DNA of 64,000 nt, taken from Vibrio agarivorans (GTDB taxonomy: Bacteria; Pseudomonadota; Gammaproteobacteria; Enterobacterales; Vibrionaceae). Both the position numbers and the translations under genes were made by a program. Every line of letters starts with the position of its first letter. The stretch's first letter is position 1. Below are positions 56,457-64,000 of the stretch, one piece after another. The DNA lies in NCBI RefSeq assembly GCF_030409635.1, contig NZ_JAUFQF010000004.1:248001-312000 (forward strand), in the 5' to 3' direction. Below the pieces are notes generated by a model. That model was given only the letters and a program-made list of their open reading frames with translations. It was not told where the DNA came from and searched no databases.

Positions 56457-58403
56457 ATGTTAAATCGAATCAACTCTATCTATAAAAAAATCTACCTTAT
56501 CATCGCAGCAACCACGCTTGCCTCTCTTATCATCGCTGCGGCGGGTTACTATGCTGTCTCACAAATACGCTATAACTTTATGGAGTTTCGTGATGCGAAC
56601 ACTCAGGCGTTAATGGCGTCTCGTGTTCAGCAAGAGCTGCTCCTCACGCGTATACAGGCTCTAACATTTCGCAATACACAAAACCCACAAGACCTTACAG
56701 AGGCGATGTTTCGTATTGAAAATATGGAAACAGAGATTGCCGCAGAGGCTCACTCTAGCCCTGAACAAACACAGCAACTGCTGAGCAATGTGATGCAACA
56801 AGCTGGCACTTATCAAGAGAACCTTGAGAGTGTTGCTGACATCATGAGCCAAAGAGCTGCGATTGGTGACAAAATCAATCAACAAATTCACACTATTACT
56901 CACATCATCTCGCGCACTAGAAAACAATTTAGCCAGCAACCGGATGTTCTGCGCGAACTCTATGATGTGGAATCTCAGTTTCACGCAGCTAACTTATATC
57001 TACGTGAGTTTCTGATCACCAATAAACTCGAGGACTACCAAGAGTTTCAGACAAGCTCACAAACACTACGTGGTGAAATAGATGACCTTGCTCAACGTTA
57101 CCCTCACCTTGAGCTAAGCGAAATCATGCAAAACCTCAACGTCACGTATCGTGATACCCAGAAAATACAAGCTTTGATCCTTGAACGAAATAGCATATGG
57201 AACGATAACTTAGCCATGTTGGGTCAAGAGATTACCCAGCAGCTTGATCAACTGAAACAGCAAGCCTTTTATGAGCAACTCAACATAAAAGAAGCGACTA
57301 CAGTCGTAGTAGAGAACGCCAACTGGACTCTATTATTGACCCTACTTATTACAACACCGCTCGTGCTGCTTTTGAGTCATCGTGTTTGCGTCAATATCGT
57401 GCGCCCAATCAAGACTGCTCAGTTACGCGCAGAACAAATGGCTCAGGGGATCTTGTCACCTTGGTATCAAGTCACGGGGCAAGATGAAGTCGCTGCGCTG
57501 CGCCATGCTCTTCTCACCATGGAAACCAAGTTCTATCAAACGGTCGAAGAGATAACCCGTACTAGTGACACATTGGCTACCTCAGCGGAAGAGTTATCGA
57601 CCATTAACAGCACCGTTCAATCAGGTATTTCTGTTCAACAACAAGAGACCGACCAAGTCGCAACAGCGATCAATCAAATGACGGCGGCCATTAATGAAGT
57701 CTCTGCTGGGGCTTCTCTCGCATCAGAGCAAGCCGTATCGGCACATGACCTTGCTGACAACGGCCAAGCGGTAATGAACACTGCGATGAATCAAGTCACA
57801 GAGTTAGCTCAGCAGATGGAAGTCTCAGAGCAAGAAGTCATGCGCTTAAAAAGTGGCACTGAAGAGGTCAGTGATGTCATGAATGTCATTCAAACCATTG
57901 CAGAACAAACTAACCTACTGGCCCTCAATGCGGCGATTGAAGCGGCACGTGCTGGCGAGCAAGGCCGTGGTTTTGCTGTGGTTGCAGACGAAGTTCGTCA
58001 GCTGGCGCAACAAACGCAGCGAGCCGTTGAACAGATTGAAGGTCAAATCACCTCCTTACAAGATGAGACAACAGGAGTGGTCGACTCAATCCAAGCAACC
58101 AAGACAACCTTGCATGACACAATAGAGCAATCAAGAACCGCCAGCGAGGCGTTCGAGAAGATTAACCATAGCGTGAATCAAAGCAGTGACCTGAGCACGC
58201 AAATGGCAACCGCAACGGAAGAGCAAAGTGCGACTGCTGAAATGATCAACCAAAGCATTACCCAAGTACGTGATCAGGTTGAAGAGACCGCTCTGATGAT
58301 TCAAGACTGCTCACAAGCCTCGGAGCAACTGGCCAATATGTCAGTCTCGCTGGCTGATTATGTACGCTTCTTTCAGCTCAAAGCAAAAAATGAACAACAG
58401 TAA
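56457..58403 (+). CDS. Methyl-accepting chemotaxis protein
   Basis: A 648-residue membrane chemoreceptor. TM1 spans about residues 12-33. A long all-helical periplasmic region of about 250 residues follows, with the size and composition of a helical bimodular (HBM) ligand domain. TM2 lies at about 287-306 ([15 protein letters not shown]), then a HAMP domain ([19 protein letters not shown]). The cytoplasmic hairpin shows the CheA/CheW contact signature [19 protein letters not shown] and [16 protein letters not shown]. There is no C-terminal CheR tether. It precedes the LuxR-type regulator gene by 102 bp, so it may be part of the same accessory signalling region. Ligand unknown. Confidence 0.94.
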   Translation: MLNRINSIYKKIYLIIAATTLASLIIAAAGYYAVSQIRYNFMEFRDANTQALMASRVQQELLLTRIQALTFRNTQNPQDLTEAMFRIENMETEIAAEAHSSPEQTQQLLSNVMQQAGTYQENLESVADIMSQRAAIGDKINQQIHTITHIISRTRKQFSQQPDVLRELYDVESQFHAANLYLREFLITNKLEDYQEFQTSSQTLRGEIDDLAQRYPHLELSEIMQNLNVTYRDTQKIQALILERNSIWNDNLAMLGQEITQQLDQLKQQAFYEQLNIKEATTVVVENANWTLLLTLLITTPLVLLLSHRVCVNIVRPIKTAQLRAEQMAQGILSPWYQVTGQDEVAALRHALLTMETKFYQTVEEITRTSDTLATSAEELSTINSTVQSGISVQQQETDQVATAINQMTAAINEVSAGASLASEQAVSAHDLADNGQAVMNTAMNQVTELAQQMEVSEQEVMRLKSGTEEVSDVMNVIQTIAEQTNLLALNAAIEAARAGEQGRGFAVVADEVRQLAQQTQRAVEQIEGQITSLQDETTGVVDSIQATKTTLHDTIEQSRTASEAFEKINHSVNQSSDLSTQMATATEEQSATAEMINQSITQVRDQVEETALMIQDCSQASEQLANMSVSLADYVRFFQLKAKNEQQ

Positions 58404-58505
58404 GGTTCGACACTCAGTACATTCCAAAATGGAATGTACTGACTTCCACAATTTCCAAAACGTCTCACCTATACTTCAGCACGTAAATTAACTTAGGAGG
58501 TTGAA

Positions 58506-59141
58506 ATGAATCGATCGTTTAATTGCTTGGTTGTTGATGCCTTTCCTATTGTGAGGAGAAGTCTGCGCAAAACCCTTGAAAGCCTACCCTGTGTTTCGCA
58601 CGTTTCAGAAACTGGTCAAGTAGAAAAGGCATTGAGTATACTTAAGCAGCAGCCTATTGATCTCCTCACGCTCGACATCAAGATTGGCAATAGCAACGGC
58701 TTTGAACTGTTACGTCGCGCTAGAGCTCATGGTTTCGAAGGAAAAGTACTGTTCATCAGCAGCGAAGACTATTGCACCTATTCTCAGTTAGCAAAAGAGA
58801 GTTCCGCCAACGGCTACATCAGTAAAACGGAAGAAGAGGGCTTAATTAGGGATGCGATGCAAAGCATCTTGAAAGGCTACTCACTATTTAAGCTCGATAG
58901 CCATGCTGGCACTCATAAACAAACCCACTTGTCTGAGCGAGAGCAAGTGGTGTTTGATTATCTTGTTCAGGGGTATTCAAACAAGCAAATCTCAGAGTTG
59001 TTATCTTTGAGTGCCAAGACCATCAGCACCTACAAATCACGTATCTTAGACAAGCATAATGCGTCTTCGATTATTGAGTTGATGAACTACCAAAATCACA
59101 GACCAAGCGCCCCTTCTCTATACACTCAAAGAGTGCTTTAA
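58506..59141 (+). CDS. LuxR-type response regulator (degenerate acidic pocket)
   Basis: A 211-residue NarL/FixJ-type regulator. The receiver has LVVDAFPIV, where the second acidic residue of the usual DD pair is alanine 12, phosphorylation site D57 (LLTLDIKIGNSNGF), and lysine 107 in GYISKTE. The C-terminal LuxR helix-turn-helix is LSEREQVVFDYLVQGYSNKQ through LSLSAKTISTYKSRILDK. AGGAGG precedes the ATG by 6 nt. It is a paralogue of the regulator at 61414-62016, sharing the INCLVVD-type start and RRARAHGFEGKVLF-type core. Its last 71 nt overlap the LysR-type gene on the other strand, giving a C-terminal tail not present in the paralogue. Confidence 0.92.
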   Translation: MNRSFNCLVVDAFPIVRRSLRKTLESLPCVSHVSETGQVEKALSILKQQPIDLLTLDIKIGNSNGFELLRRARAHGFEGKVLFISSEDYCTYSQLAKESSANGYISKTEEEGLIRDAMQSILKGYSLFKLDSHAGTHKQTHLSEREQVVFDYLVQGYSNKQISELLSLSAKTISTYKSRILDKHNASSIIELMNYQNHRPSAPSLYTQRVL

Positions 59142-59982
59142 ACAGCGGGTGGTAACGATTAGCCAAGCGACAACATATCGCCACTGGCTGCTCGATACGC
59201 AAATGCTCTGGCGGCGAGATCAGTTCAAAGTCCGGCTCATTGAATAGCCAAGGAAGGCCCAAGAAACCATAACCATGTTTACGCATCACGCTTTTTGCTA
59301 CCGTCAGGTTATCCAAATAGATTTTGTAGTCTAGATTAATGCCAAATTGACGGCTTCGCTCATTAAACCACTCGTGTTCATCATTCCATCCGGCGATACG
59401 ATAAAAGACAAAAGGCTGCTCAAACGCCTTTTCCCAAGTGGTGACCCCTGTTGATGAGGGTATCGCGATCACCAGAGGAGCATGCAATAGTGTTTTCTGA
59501 TACAGCGATTTAGTACGACCAACATTTAGGAAGTTAACCCCTACATGAATACGCCCATCAATGATGTCCTGCTCGGTGCTTGATGACCACGTTTTAATAC
59601 CCACTTTCGCATGAGGGAAGCGCTCTCGAACCGCTTCATATATTGGTTCAGCAAAGTATTCCACCGCAAGAGTGTGCAAGGCGACTTTAATTTCACCATC
59701 ATAATCTTTTGCAGAAAAAGCGGGGGTTGAGACAATAGCTTGGTCAATAAGATCAAGCCCTTGTTCGATTTCGCTGATCATCTCAATCATCTTAAAGGTC
59801 GGCTCTAAGCCCTCTGCAGTGCGCACAAAAAGTGGGTCATCAAAGTGCTCTCTTAGATGACTAAGGTGCTTACTCACTGCGCTCTCGGTGACACCTAAAT
59901 ACACCGCGACTTTTTTAAGATTGCGGTGTCGATAGATCAGTACCAACTCACGCAGCAAATTGTAATTCAAACCTTTTGGCAT
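59071..59982 (-). CDS. LysR-family transcriptional regulator
   Basis: A 303-residue LysR-type regulator. The N-terminal helix-turn-helix is NLKKVAVYLGVTESAVSKHLSHL, followed by FDDPLFVRTAEGLEPT, the wing typical of the family. The remaining part is a periplasmic-binding-like effector domain (EIKVALHTLAVEYF onward). A frame opening at 60066 would overlap the cyclase gene; I chose the ATG at 59982 because AGGGA lies 5 nt before it and it follows the cyclase stop codon by 10 nt. The 3' end overlaps the convergent regulator gene by 71 nt. It is unusual to find a LysR gene as the last member of a c-di-GMP operon. Confidence 0.92.
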   Translation of the reverse strand: MPKGLNYNLLRELVLIYRHRNLKKVAVYLGVTESAVSKHLSHLREHFDDPLFVRTAEGLEPTFKMIEMISEIEQGLDLIDQAIVSTPAFSAKDYDGEIKVALHTLAVEYFAEPIYEAVRERFPHAKVGIKTWSSSTEQDIIDGRIHVGVNFLNVGRTKSLYQKTLLHAPLVIAIPSSTGVTTWEKAFEQPFVFYRIAGWNDEHEWFNERSRQFGINLDYKIYLDNLTVAKSVMRKHGYGFLGLPWLFNEPDFELISPPEHLRIEQPVAICCRLANRYHPLFKALFECIEKGRLVCDFGSSSTQ

Positions 59983-59992
59983 ATTGTCCCTA

Positions 59993-61411
59993 TCACGATT
60001 GCATGTACTCGACCTCAACAACATCGGGCAACTGACGATTTCTTTTGGCCACATAAAGCTGGGCATCTGCTCTTTTTATAGCATCCGCCAAAGACTCTCT
60101 CAAACGCATCTCAACACACCCAACACTGATGTTCACTCGAAGATCTGCATTTGTGACCGGTAGCTGACTGACCTTGTGGGTCAACTGCTGGCATAAGCGT
60201 TGCGAAACAGTAATAGGGCAATTAGGCAGTACCACGATAAACTCATCCCCTCCCGTTCTCACCAGATAGTCAGTATCACGAAATGACTCTTTCATGGTAT
60301 CCGCAATATGCTTGATCACCTCATCACCAACATGGTGTCCATGTACATCATTCACTTGCTTAATATTGTCACCATCAATCGCCAGAACACTCACTGGCAA
60401 TTGACTAATCGCCGTTTTAAAGTGCAGCTCTTTAAACACTGAGCGATTATATAGTCCGGTAAGATCATCTCTGTTCACCCGACGCTGGGTATAAGCAAGT
60501 TGGTGTCGATTGAGTTTTAGCTCAGACATTTTCCACATAAAGATAAAGGTGAAGCTCCAGAGCAAACCAAACAACCATGCGTAATCAACGAACAATTTAC
60601 TAAAAGGGATCTTGTAGACAAACATGGTGTTGTTATCAGCGATAAACTCTTTTACATACGCAAAATCAGCGAGAGGGTAAGACACATCTTCAATCACATT
60701 GACCTTATATGCGCCTCGTATATCTAAAGAAATTCTATCGCTATTAATTTCATAACTATCACGCAAATAAATATCAACAATAAAATCCCCTACCACAACA
60801 TTATCCACATACACCGGACTGACAATACTGATCACATTAAGACCCGTAATAGCATCCTGATAGACAGGCGAGATCACCAATCTATCTTCCAATTGCCGCT
60901 TAGAGGCATACTTAGTACACGCCCCCGTCTCCTCACAACGCTCACGAGTGAAGGCGCGCTCGGTCAATTGAAAGCTGGGCTCATGTTTCGTCATCAGCAT
61001 TTTTCGCCCACTATAAGAGCGAAAGATAAGATTGAAATTGCGCGCGGAAAAAGCCACAGGCATATAATCAACCAATGAACTCATCATACGCAATGCAACC
61101 ACTTCACTTGCTTGCAGGTCCGTTTTATCGTCTAACCGATGTATATAAATCCCACTCTTTGCTTGATAAGCTTGAATCGCGTCTGGATACTCATAGTCCT
61201 CAAGCTTTTCTTCAGTAAGTTGTGCCAAAAGTACGGCATTGATCATATGGCGATTCAGAATCTCAGTCACCAAGTTAAACTGCGTCAACTCTCTCTCAAT
61301 TAGATTCTCTTTTGCACCCGATAGAAAAATGCCAAACAAAAATAAAGAAGCAAACAGTGACACTAACACGGTCAACTTTAGGTCTTGAAGCCGTTTTTTA
61401 AATACACTCAT
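59993..61411 (-). CDS. Membrane-bound diguanylate cyclase with periplasmic sensor
   Basis: A 472-residue GGDEF protein that should make c-di-GMP from two GTP. TM1 lies at about 12-31 and TM2 at about 277-294; between them a periplasmic sensor of about 245 residues, partly dCache-like, ends in VVVGDFIVDIYLRDSYE. It has a pair of cysteines (CEETGAC). The GGDEF domain starts at about residue 313 (NRDDLTGLYNRSVF). The active site GGDEF is intact at 387-391, with an RDTD inhibitory site exactly five residues before it, so product inhibition is expected. It lies 2 nt after the LuxR-type regulator gene and 10 nt before the LysR gene. Confidence 0.94.
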   Translation of the reverse strand: MSVFKKRLQDLKLTVLVSLFASLFLFGIFLSGAKENLIERELTQFNLVTEILNRHMINAVLLAQLTEEKLEDYEYPDAIQAYQAKSGIYIHRLDDKTDLQASEVVALRMMSSLVDYMPVAFSARNFNLIFRSYSGRKMLMTKHEPSFQLTERAFTRERCEETGACTKYASKRQLEDRLVISPVYQDAITGLNVISIVSPVYVDNVVVGDFIVDIYLRDSYEINSDRISLDIRGAYKVNVIEDVSYPLADFAYVKEFIADNNTMFVYKIPFSKLFVDYAWLFGLLWSFTFIFMWKMSELKLNRHQLAYTQRRVNRDDLTGLYNRSVFKELHFKTAISQLPVSVLAIDGDNIKQVNDVHGHHVGDEVIKHIADTMKESFRDTDYLVRTGGDEFIVVLPNCPITVSQRLCQQLTHKVSQLPVTNADLRVNISVGCVEMRLRESLADAIKRADAQLYVAKRNRQLPDVVEVEYMQS

Positions 61412-61413
61412 CG

Positions 61414-62016
61414 CTAGGTGTCTGCCACTTTTAATAGCTCAAATACGTTACTGACTTGGTATTTGTCCAAGATGCGTTTTTTGTAAGTGCTAACGGTTTT
61501 TCCGCTGATCGACAATATATCTGCGATCTCTTTGTTGGCCTTACCTTGAACTAGGTATTTCATCACCACTGTCTCACGTTCTGACAACGCAACGGTTTGT
61601 TGTGTCAATGGTTGTGAAGTTCGGAACTTAAAGAAGGTATAGCCATTAATGATGCCATCCACCGCATCGCGCAAGATGGTAAAATCTTCCGATTTACAGA
61701 TATATCCATCCGCACCAATACGAAACGCCATGTCTGTCAATCGTTGACTATCTGACCCTGATACAAACAGCACCTTACCCTTATAGCCGTGCGCTTTGGC
61801 ACGACGATAAAAATCGAATCCATCACTTGAACCCAGATCAACATCGAGAATCAGCAGCTCAAAACTCTGTGATTTGAGTAAAGTGTGTGCATACGTGGCA
61901 TCATAAACGGTGCTTATTTCTGCTACATAACTGAGTGAGCTAAGGATGTTCTTGATCGCTAAACATACTAGAGGGTGATCATCCACCACCAAGCAATTAA
62001 TGACTCGTTGATTCAT
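61414..62016 (-). CDS. LuxR-type response regulator
   Basis: A 200-residue NarL/FixJ-type regulator. The receiver is complete: D12/D13 in VVDDHPLV, D58 (LILDVDLGSSDGF) and lysine in GYICKSE. The helix-turn-helix is LSERETVVMKYLVQGKANKE through LSISGKTVSTYKKRILDK. A frame opening at 62088 would overlap the EAL gene; I chose the ATG at 62016 because AGGA lies 6 nt before it and the receiver starts there. It lies 8 nt after the receiver-EAL gene and is the probable transcription output of the hybrid kinase, like BvgA, EvgA or RocA1. Confidence 0.94.
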   Translation of the reverse strand: MNQRVINCLVVDDHPLVCLAIKNILSSLSYVAEISTVYDATYAHTLLKSQSFELLILDVDLGSSDGFDFYRRAKAHGYKGKVLFVSGSDSQRLTDMAFRIGADGYICKSEDFTILRDAVDGIINGYTFFKFRTSQPLTQQTVALSERETVVMKYLVQGKANKEIADILSISGKTVSTYKKRILDKYQVSNVFELLKVADT

Positions 62017-62024
62017 ACTATTTC

Positions 62025-63182
62025 CTATAAAAACGTTCTGTGAAGTGCATCGATATCCATCGGCCGACCAGTGAAGTAGCCTTGGCAAACATCAACACCT
62101 AGTGACTTAAGAGAAAACCACGTGGTTTCATCTTCAACACCTTCCGCCACAAGGCTCATTCCCATTCTCTTAGCCAATTCACAAATACAAGCCACAATAT
62201 GAGAGTGCTTGGCATTGGTTCTAAACATCTGAATAAATGAACGATCAATTTTTATTTCGGTAAACGGCAGTTGAGATAACTTGCTCAGAGACGAATAGCC
62301 TGTGCCAAAGTCATCGATCGCCAAACCAACGCTGTTAAGGCGCAAGCGCGCTAGATTGCGATAAAGATTCGTCGAGTCTCGATAAACCTCGGTTTCAGTA
62401 AGCTCGAGTGTGATCATTGATGGCGAGACGCTGTGGTGCTGGCACTTCTCTAAAAACTGATGAGAAAAGTTCGCCTGCTCGAGCTCGTTATGCGTCACAT
62501 TGATGGCAGTAGAACATGGCAGCTTATCGGCTTTGATGTCTTTAATGACATTACTAAATACCGTGCTAAATAACTCATTTTGCAAGCCACAGCGCTCAAC
62601 AATAGGTAAGAACACGTTGGGATAAATCACACCATGCTTAGGGTGTACCCAACGAGCCAAAGCCTCTACGCCCACAAGTAGCCTAGAAGAAAAGTTAAAC
62701 TTGGGCTGATAGTGATTAATCACCTGACCACTTGCTAACGCAAACAAGAACTCTTCATCATTGATCACTATCGACTCGGCTTTACGCTCTGGTTCCACAC
62801 AGTGATAGGTGCAACTTTGCACCAGCTGACGAACTTCTTTATCCGAACAGGGCTTATCGATGGCACCCACCACTTTCAAACCCAGCGCCAAACACATCCA
62901 GCGCACTGACGAGATAATGGACTCCTCCAAAGCACTCATCAGAACAATATGTCCCGAGTAATCTATTTGGGCTAGCTGAGAGAGCAGCTCAACACCATCC
63001 ATCCCTGGCATATTCAAATCACAAAAGAGCAGGTCACAAGAGTGAGACTCCAAGTGTTTCAATGCATCAGCCCCAGAGGTGAGACAATCGATAGACCTGA
63101 CATTCAGTGCGAATAATTGACTCTGCATTCGTTTTAATTGCAACGGGTGGTCGTCCACCACCAACACACGCAAGCTATTCAT
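62025..63182 (-). CDS. Response regulator with EAL c-di-GMP phosphodiesterase domain
   Basis: A 385-residue receiver-EAL protein. The receiver has D10/D11 (VVDDHP) and D55 (CDLNMPGMDG). The EAL domain runs from about residue 140. Catalytic residues seen: E173 in VEALARW, asparagine in TAINVTHNE, ELTETEVY, IDDFGTGYSSL, lysine in EIKIDRSF, VAEGVED and QGYFTGRP. It should therefore hydrolyse c-di-GMP when phosphorylated or released. RocR of Pseudomonas has the same two-domain plan; VieA of V. cholerae adds a DNA-binding domain, absent here. The start overlaps the hybrid kinase stop by 8 nt. Confidence 0.95.
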   Translation of the reverse strand: MNSLRVLVVDDHPLQLKRMQSQLFALNVRSIDCLTSGADALKHLESHSCDLLFCDLNMPGMDGVELLSQLAQIDYSGHIVLMSALEESIISSVRWMCLALGLKVVGAIDKPCSDKEVRQLVQSCTYHCVEPERKAESIVINDEEFLFALASGQVINHYQPKFNFSSRLLVGVEALARWVHPKHGVIYPNVFLPIVERCGLQNELFSTVFSNVIKDIKADKLPCSTAINVTHNELEQANFSHQFLEKCQHHSVSPSMITLELTETEVYRDSTNLYRNLARLRLNSVGLAIDDFGTGYSSLSKLSQLPFTEIKIDRSFIQMFRTNAKHSHIVACICELAKRMGMSLVAEGVEDETTWFSLKSLGVDVCQGYFTGRPMDIDALHRTFL

Positions 63183-64000
63183 TTTGCGCCGCCTCCAACA
63201 TCACTTGTTGCCATTGATGCACTCTTTGAATTTGAGAAGTGACTCTCTCCACAAGATTTTCCTGCACATTAGAAAGCTGAGTCGATGGCACATTCTCCCC
63301 TTCAATACAAAGCTGGCGAATATCTTCTGCACCGACCGCACTCGCACCTCCTTTGATGCGATGAATAACTGCTCTGATTTCCGTTTCACCACATGCTTGC
63401 AGTAAGTGCTCGACATCTTGCTGCATAGTCGAGACAAAAAGAGTCACGATCTCACTGGCTTCCTCTAGGCTAAACGCGCCGAGCCACGCTATGGTCGAGT
63501 CTATGGTGGAATCTATATTTTCTGACGAAAACATCCCATTCCCACCCTGTTCTGACTCAATGGTGATATCACTGGCCACGTCAGTAGGTAAAAATGGCAG
63601 CAATAATGACGCGAGGCTTTCCAGGGTGTAGGGCTTACACAGCACAGCATCTATCGCTTGCTGCTCTGATTGGAATCGCGCTGAGCGAGAGTCTTCGGCC
63701 GTACAAGCAATGATCGGTAATGAACGCCACTCCTGAGAACGGCGAACTCGGTGGGCGAGTTGATGACCGTCGAGCCTTGGCATATGTACATCTGTGATCA
63801 GTAGATCGACACTACCATGACTCTCTTGCAGTAAAAGATCCCAAGCTTGCTCACCATCATTAGCGATCAACACCTCAACCCCAAGCTCGGTGAGTTGACG
63901 AGCCATAATGTTCTGATTTATCGGATTATCTTCCGCTACCAAAACACGGCCATTAAACCTGACGGCAGGCTGAGTCCAGTGCACCTCTCCTCTCGTTACA
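63175..64000 (-). CDS. Hybrid sensor kinase, C-terminal receiver and HPt domains (5' part outside window)
   Basis: Only the C-terminal about 275 codons are present; the frame is open to the right edge. The receiver domain has GRVLVAEDNPINQNI (acidic residues), phosphoacceptor in LLITDVHMPRLDGH and lysine in VLCKPYT. After a linker comes a histidine phosphotransfer domain with IHRIKGGASAVGAE, the histidine being the phosphate carrier. This kinase-receiver-HPt order is that of BvgS, EvgS, RocS1 and VieS, which pass phosphate to separate regulators. The kinase core is inferred to lie beyond 64000. The stop overlaps the receiver-EAL gene by 8 nt, so that protein is the likely partner. Confidence 0.9.
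   Translation of the reverse strand, partial: VTRGEVHWTQPAVRFNGRVLVAEDNPINQNIMARQLTELGVEVLIANDGEQAWDLLLQESHGSVDLLITDVHMPRLDGHQLAHRVRRSQEWRSLPIIACTAEDSRSARFQSEQQAIDAVLCKPYTLESLASLLLPFLPTDVASDITIESEQGGNGMFSSENIDSTIDSTIAWLGAFSLEEASEIVTLFVSTMQQDVEHLLQACGETEIRAVIHRIKGGASAVGAEDIRQLCIEGENVPSTQLSNVQENLVERVTSQIQRVHQWQQVMLEAAQNE

Noticed and set aside
63175..63984. A complete stand-alone receiver-HPt protein starting at 63984
   Set aside because: The candidate start is a GTG, and the frame stays open to the window edge with linker-like sequence. The architecture is that of a hybrid kinase C-terminus.

Overview
The window is a stretch of a Vibrio main chromosome (or a very close relative). This rests on gene content and order: an Na+-translocating NADH:quinone reductase (nqr) operon beside bolA, rlmG, a YajG-type lipoprotein, a cyclophilin and ampG; a stand-alone classical argA; an OmpK/Tsx-type porin; the csdA-csdE-tcdA group; recC/recB/recD; the pst/ppk/ppx/phoBR phosphate region; and queA-tgt-yajC-secD-secF. 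Most of the window is core genome, densely packed and close to textbook family lengths. No rRNA, tRNA, CRISPR array, transposase or prophage was seen.

Layout. 1-2.1 kb: 5' part of nqrB and all of nqrA (minus), with a structured leader. 2.5-6.7 kb: bolA, rlmG, lipoprotein, periplasmic cyclophilin, ampG. 6.8-10.1 kb: a minus-strand operon LON-domain gene, DUF4397 lipoprotein, ECF sigma factor and ChrR-type anti-sigma factor (singlet-oxygen-response type). 10.1-11.2 kb: OmpK/Tsx-like porin behind a perfect CRP box and tandem LacI-type operators. 11.2-16.9 kb: panE-yajL-csdA, a heptanucleotide tandem repeat, csdE-tcdA, mltA and a DUF2850-like gene. 17-28.3 kb: argA with paired ARG boxes, a 59-residue ORF, recD-recB-recC. 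28.4-29.6 kb: LexA-box yebG and cutC. 29.6-42.2 kb: phosphate region, with pstCAB-phoU, ppk1-ppx, and phoB-phoR-pstS, with candidate Pho boxes. 42.4-45.2 kb: rdgC and trhP-yfhL. 45.2-47.0 kb: a minus-strand group (DUF1904, mepA, an 80-codon ORF, a 105-residue ORF) in which two genes are frameshifted at T runs. 47.2-49.7 kb: phosphotransferase, GNAT and EEP-nuclease family genes. 49.8-55.5 kb: queA, tgt, yajC, secD, secF. 55.7-64 kb: CBS protein, chemoreceptor, and a signalling block.

The last block is the main accessory-looking part. A hybrid sensor kinase with C-terminal receiver and HPt domains (cut by the window end), a receiver-EAL phosphodiesterase, a LuxR-type response regulator, a membrane-bound GGDEF diguanylate cyclase and a LysR-type regulator lie on the minus strand with gaps or overlaps of at most 10 nt, so they look like one transcript. 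A second LuxR-type regulator, a paralogue of the first, converges on them and overlaps the LysR gene by 71 nt. The architecture recalls the Roc (Pseudomonas), Bvg (Bordetella) and Vie (V. cholerae) systems, with a dedicated cyclase and an extra regulator. It is the best candidate for a little-described system here.

All calls are from reading the sequence; no database search was run. Family names rest on remembered motifs and gene order.
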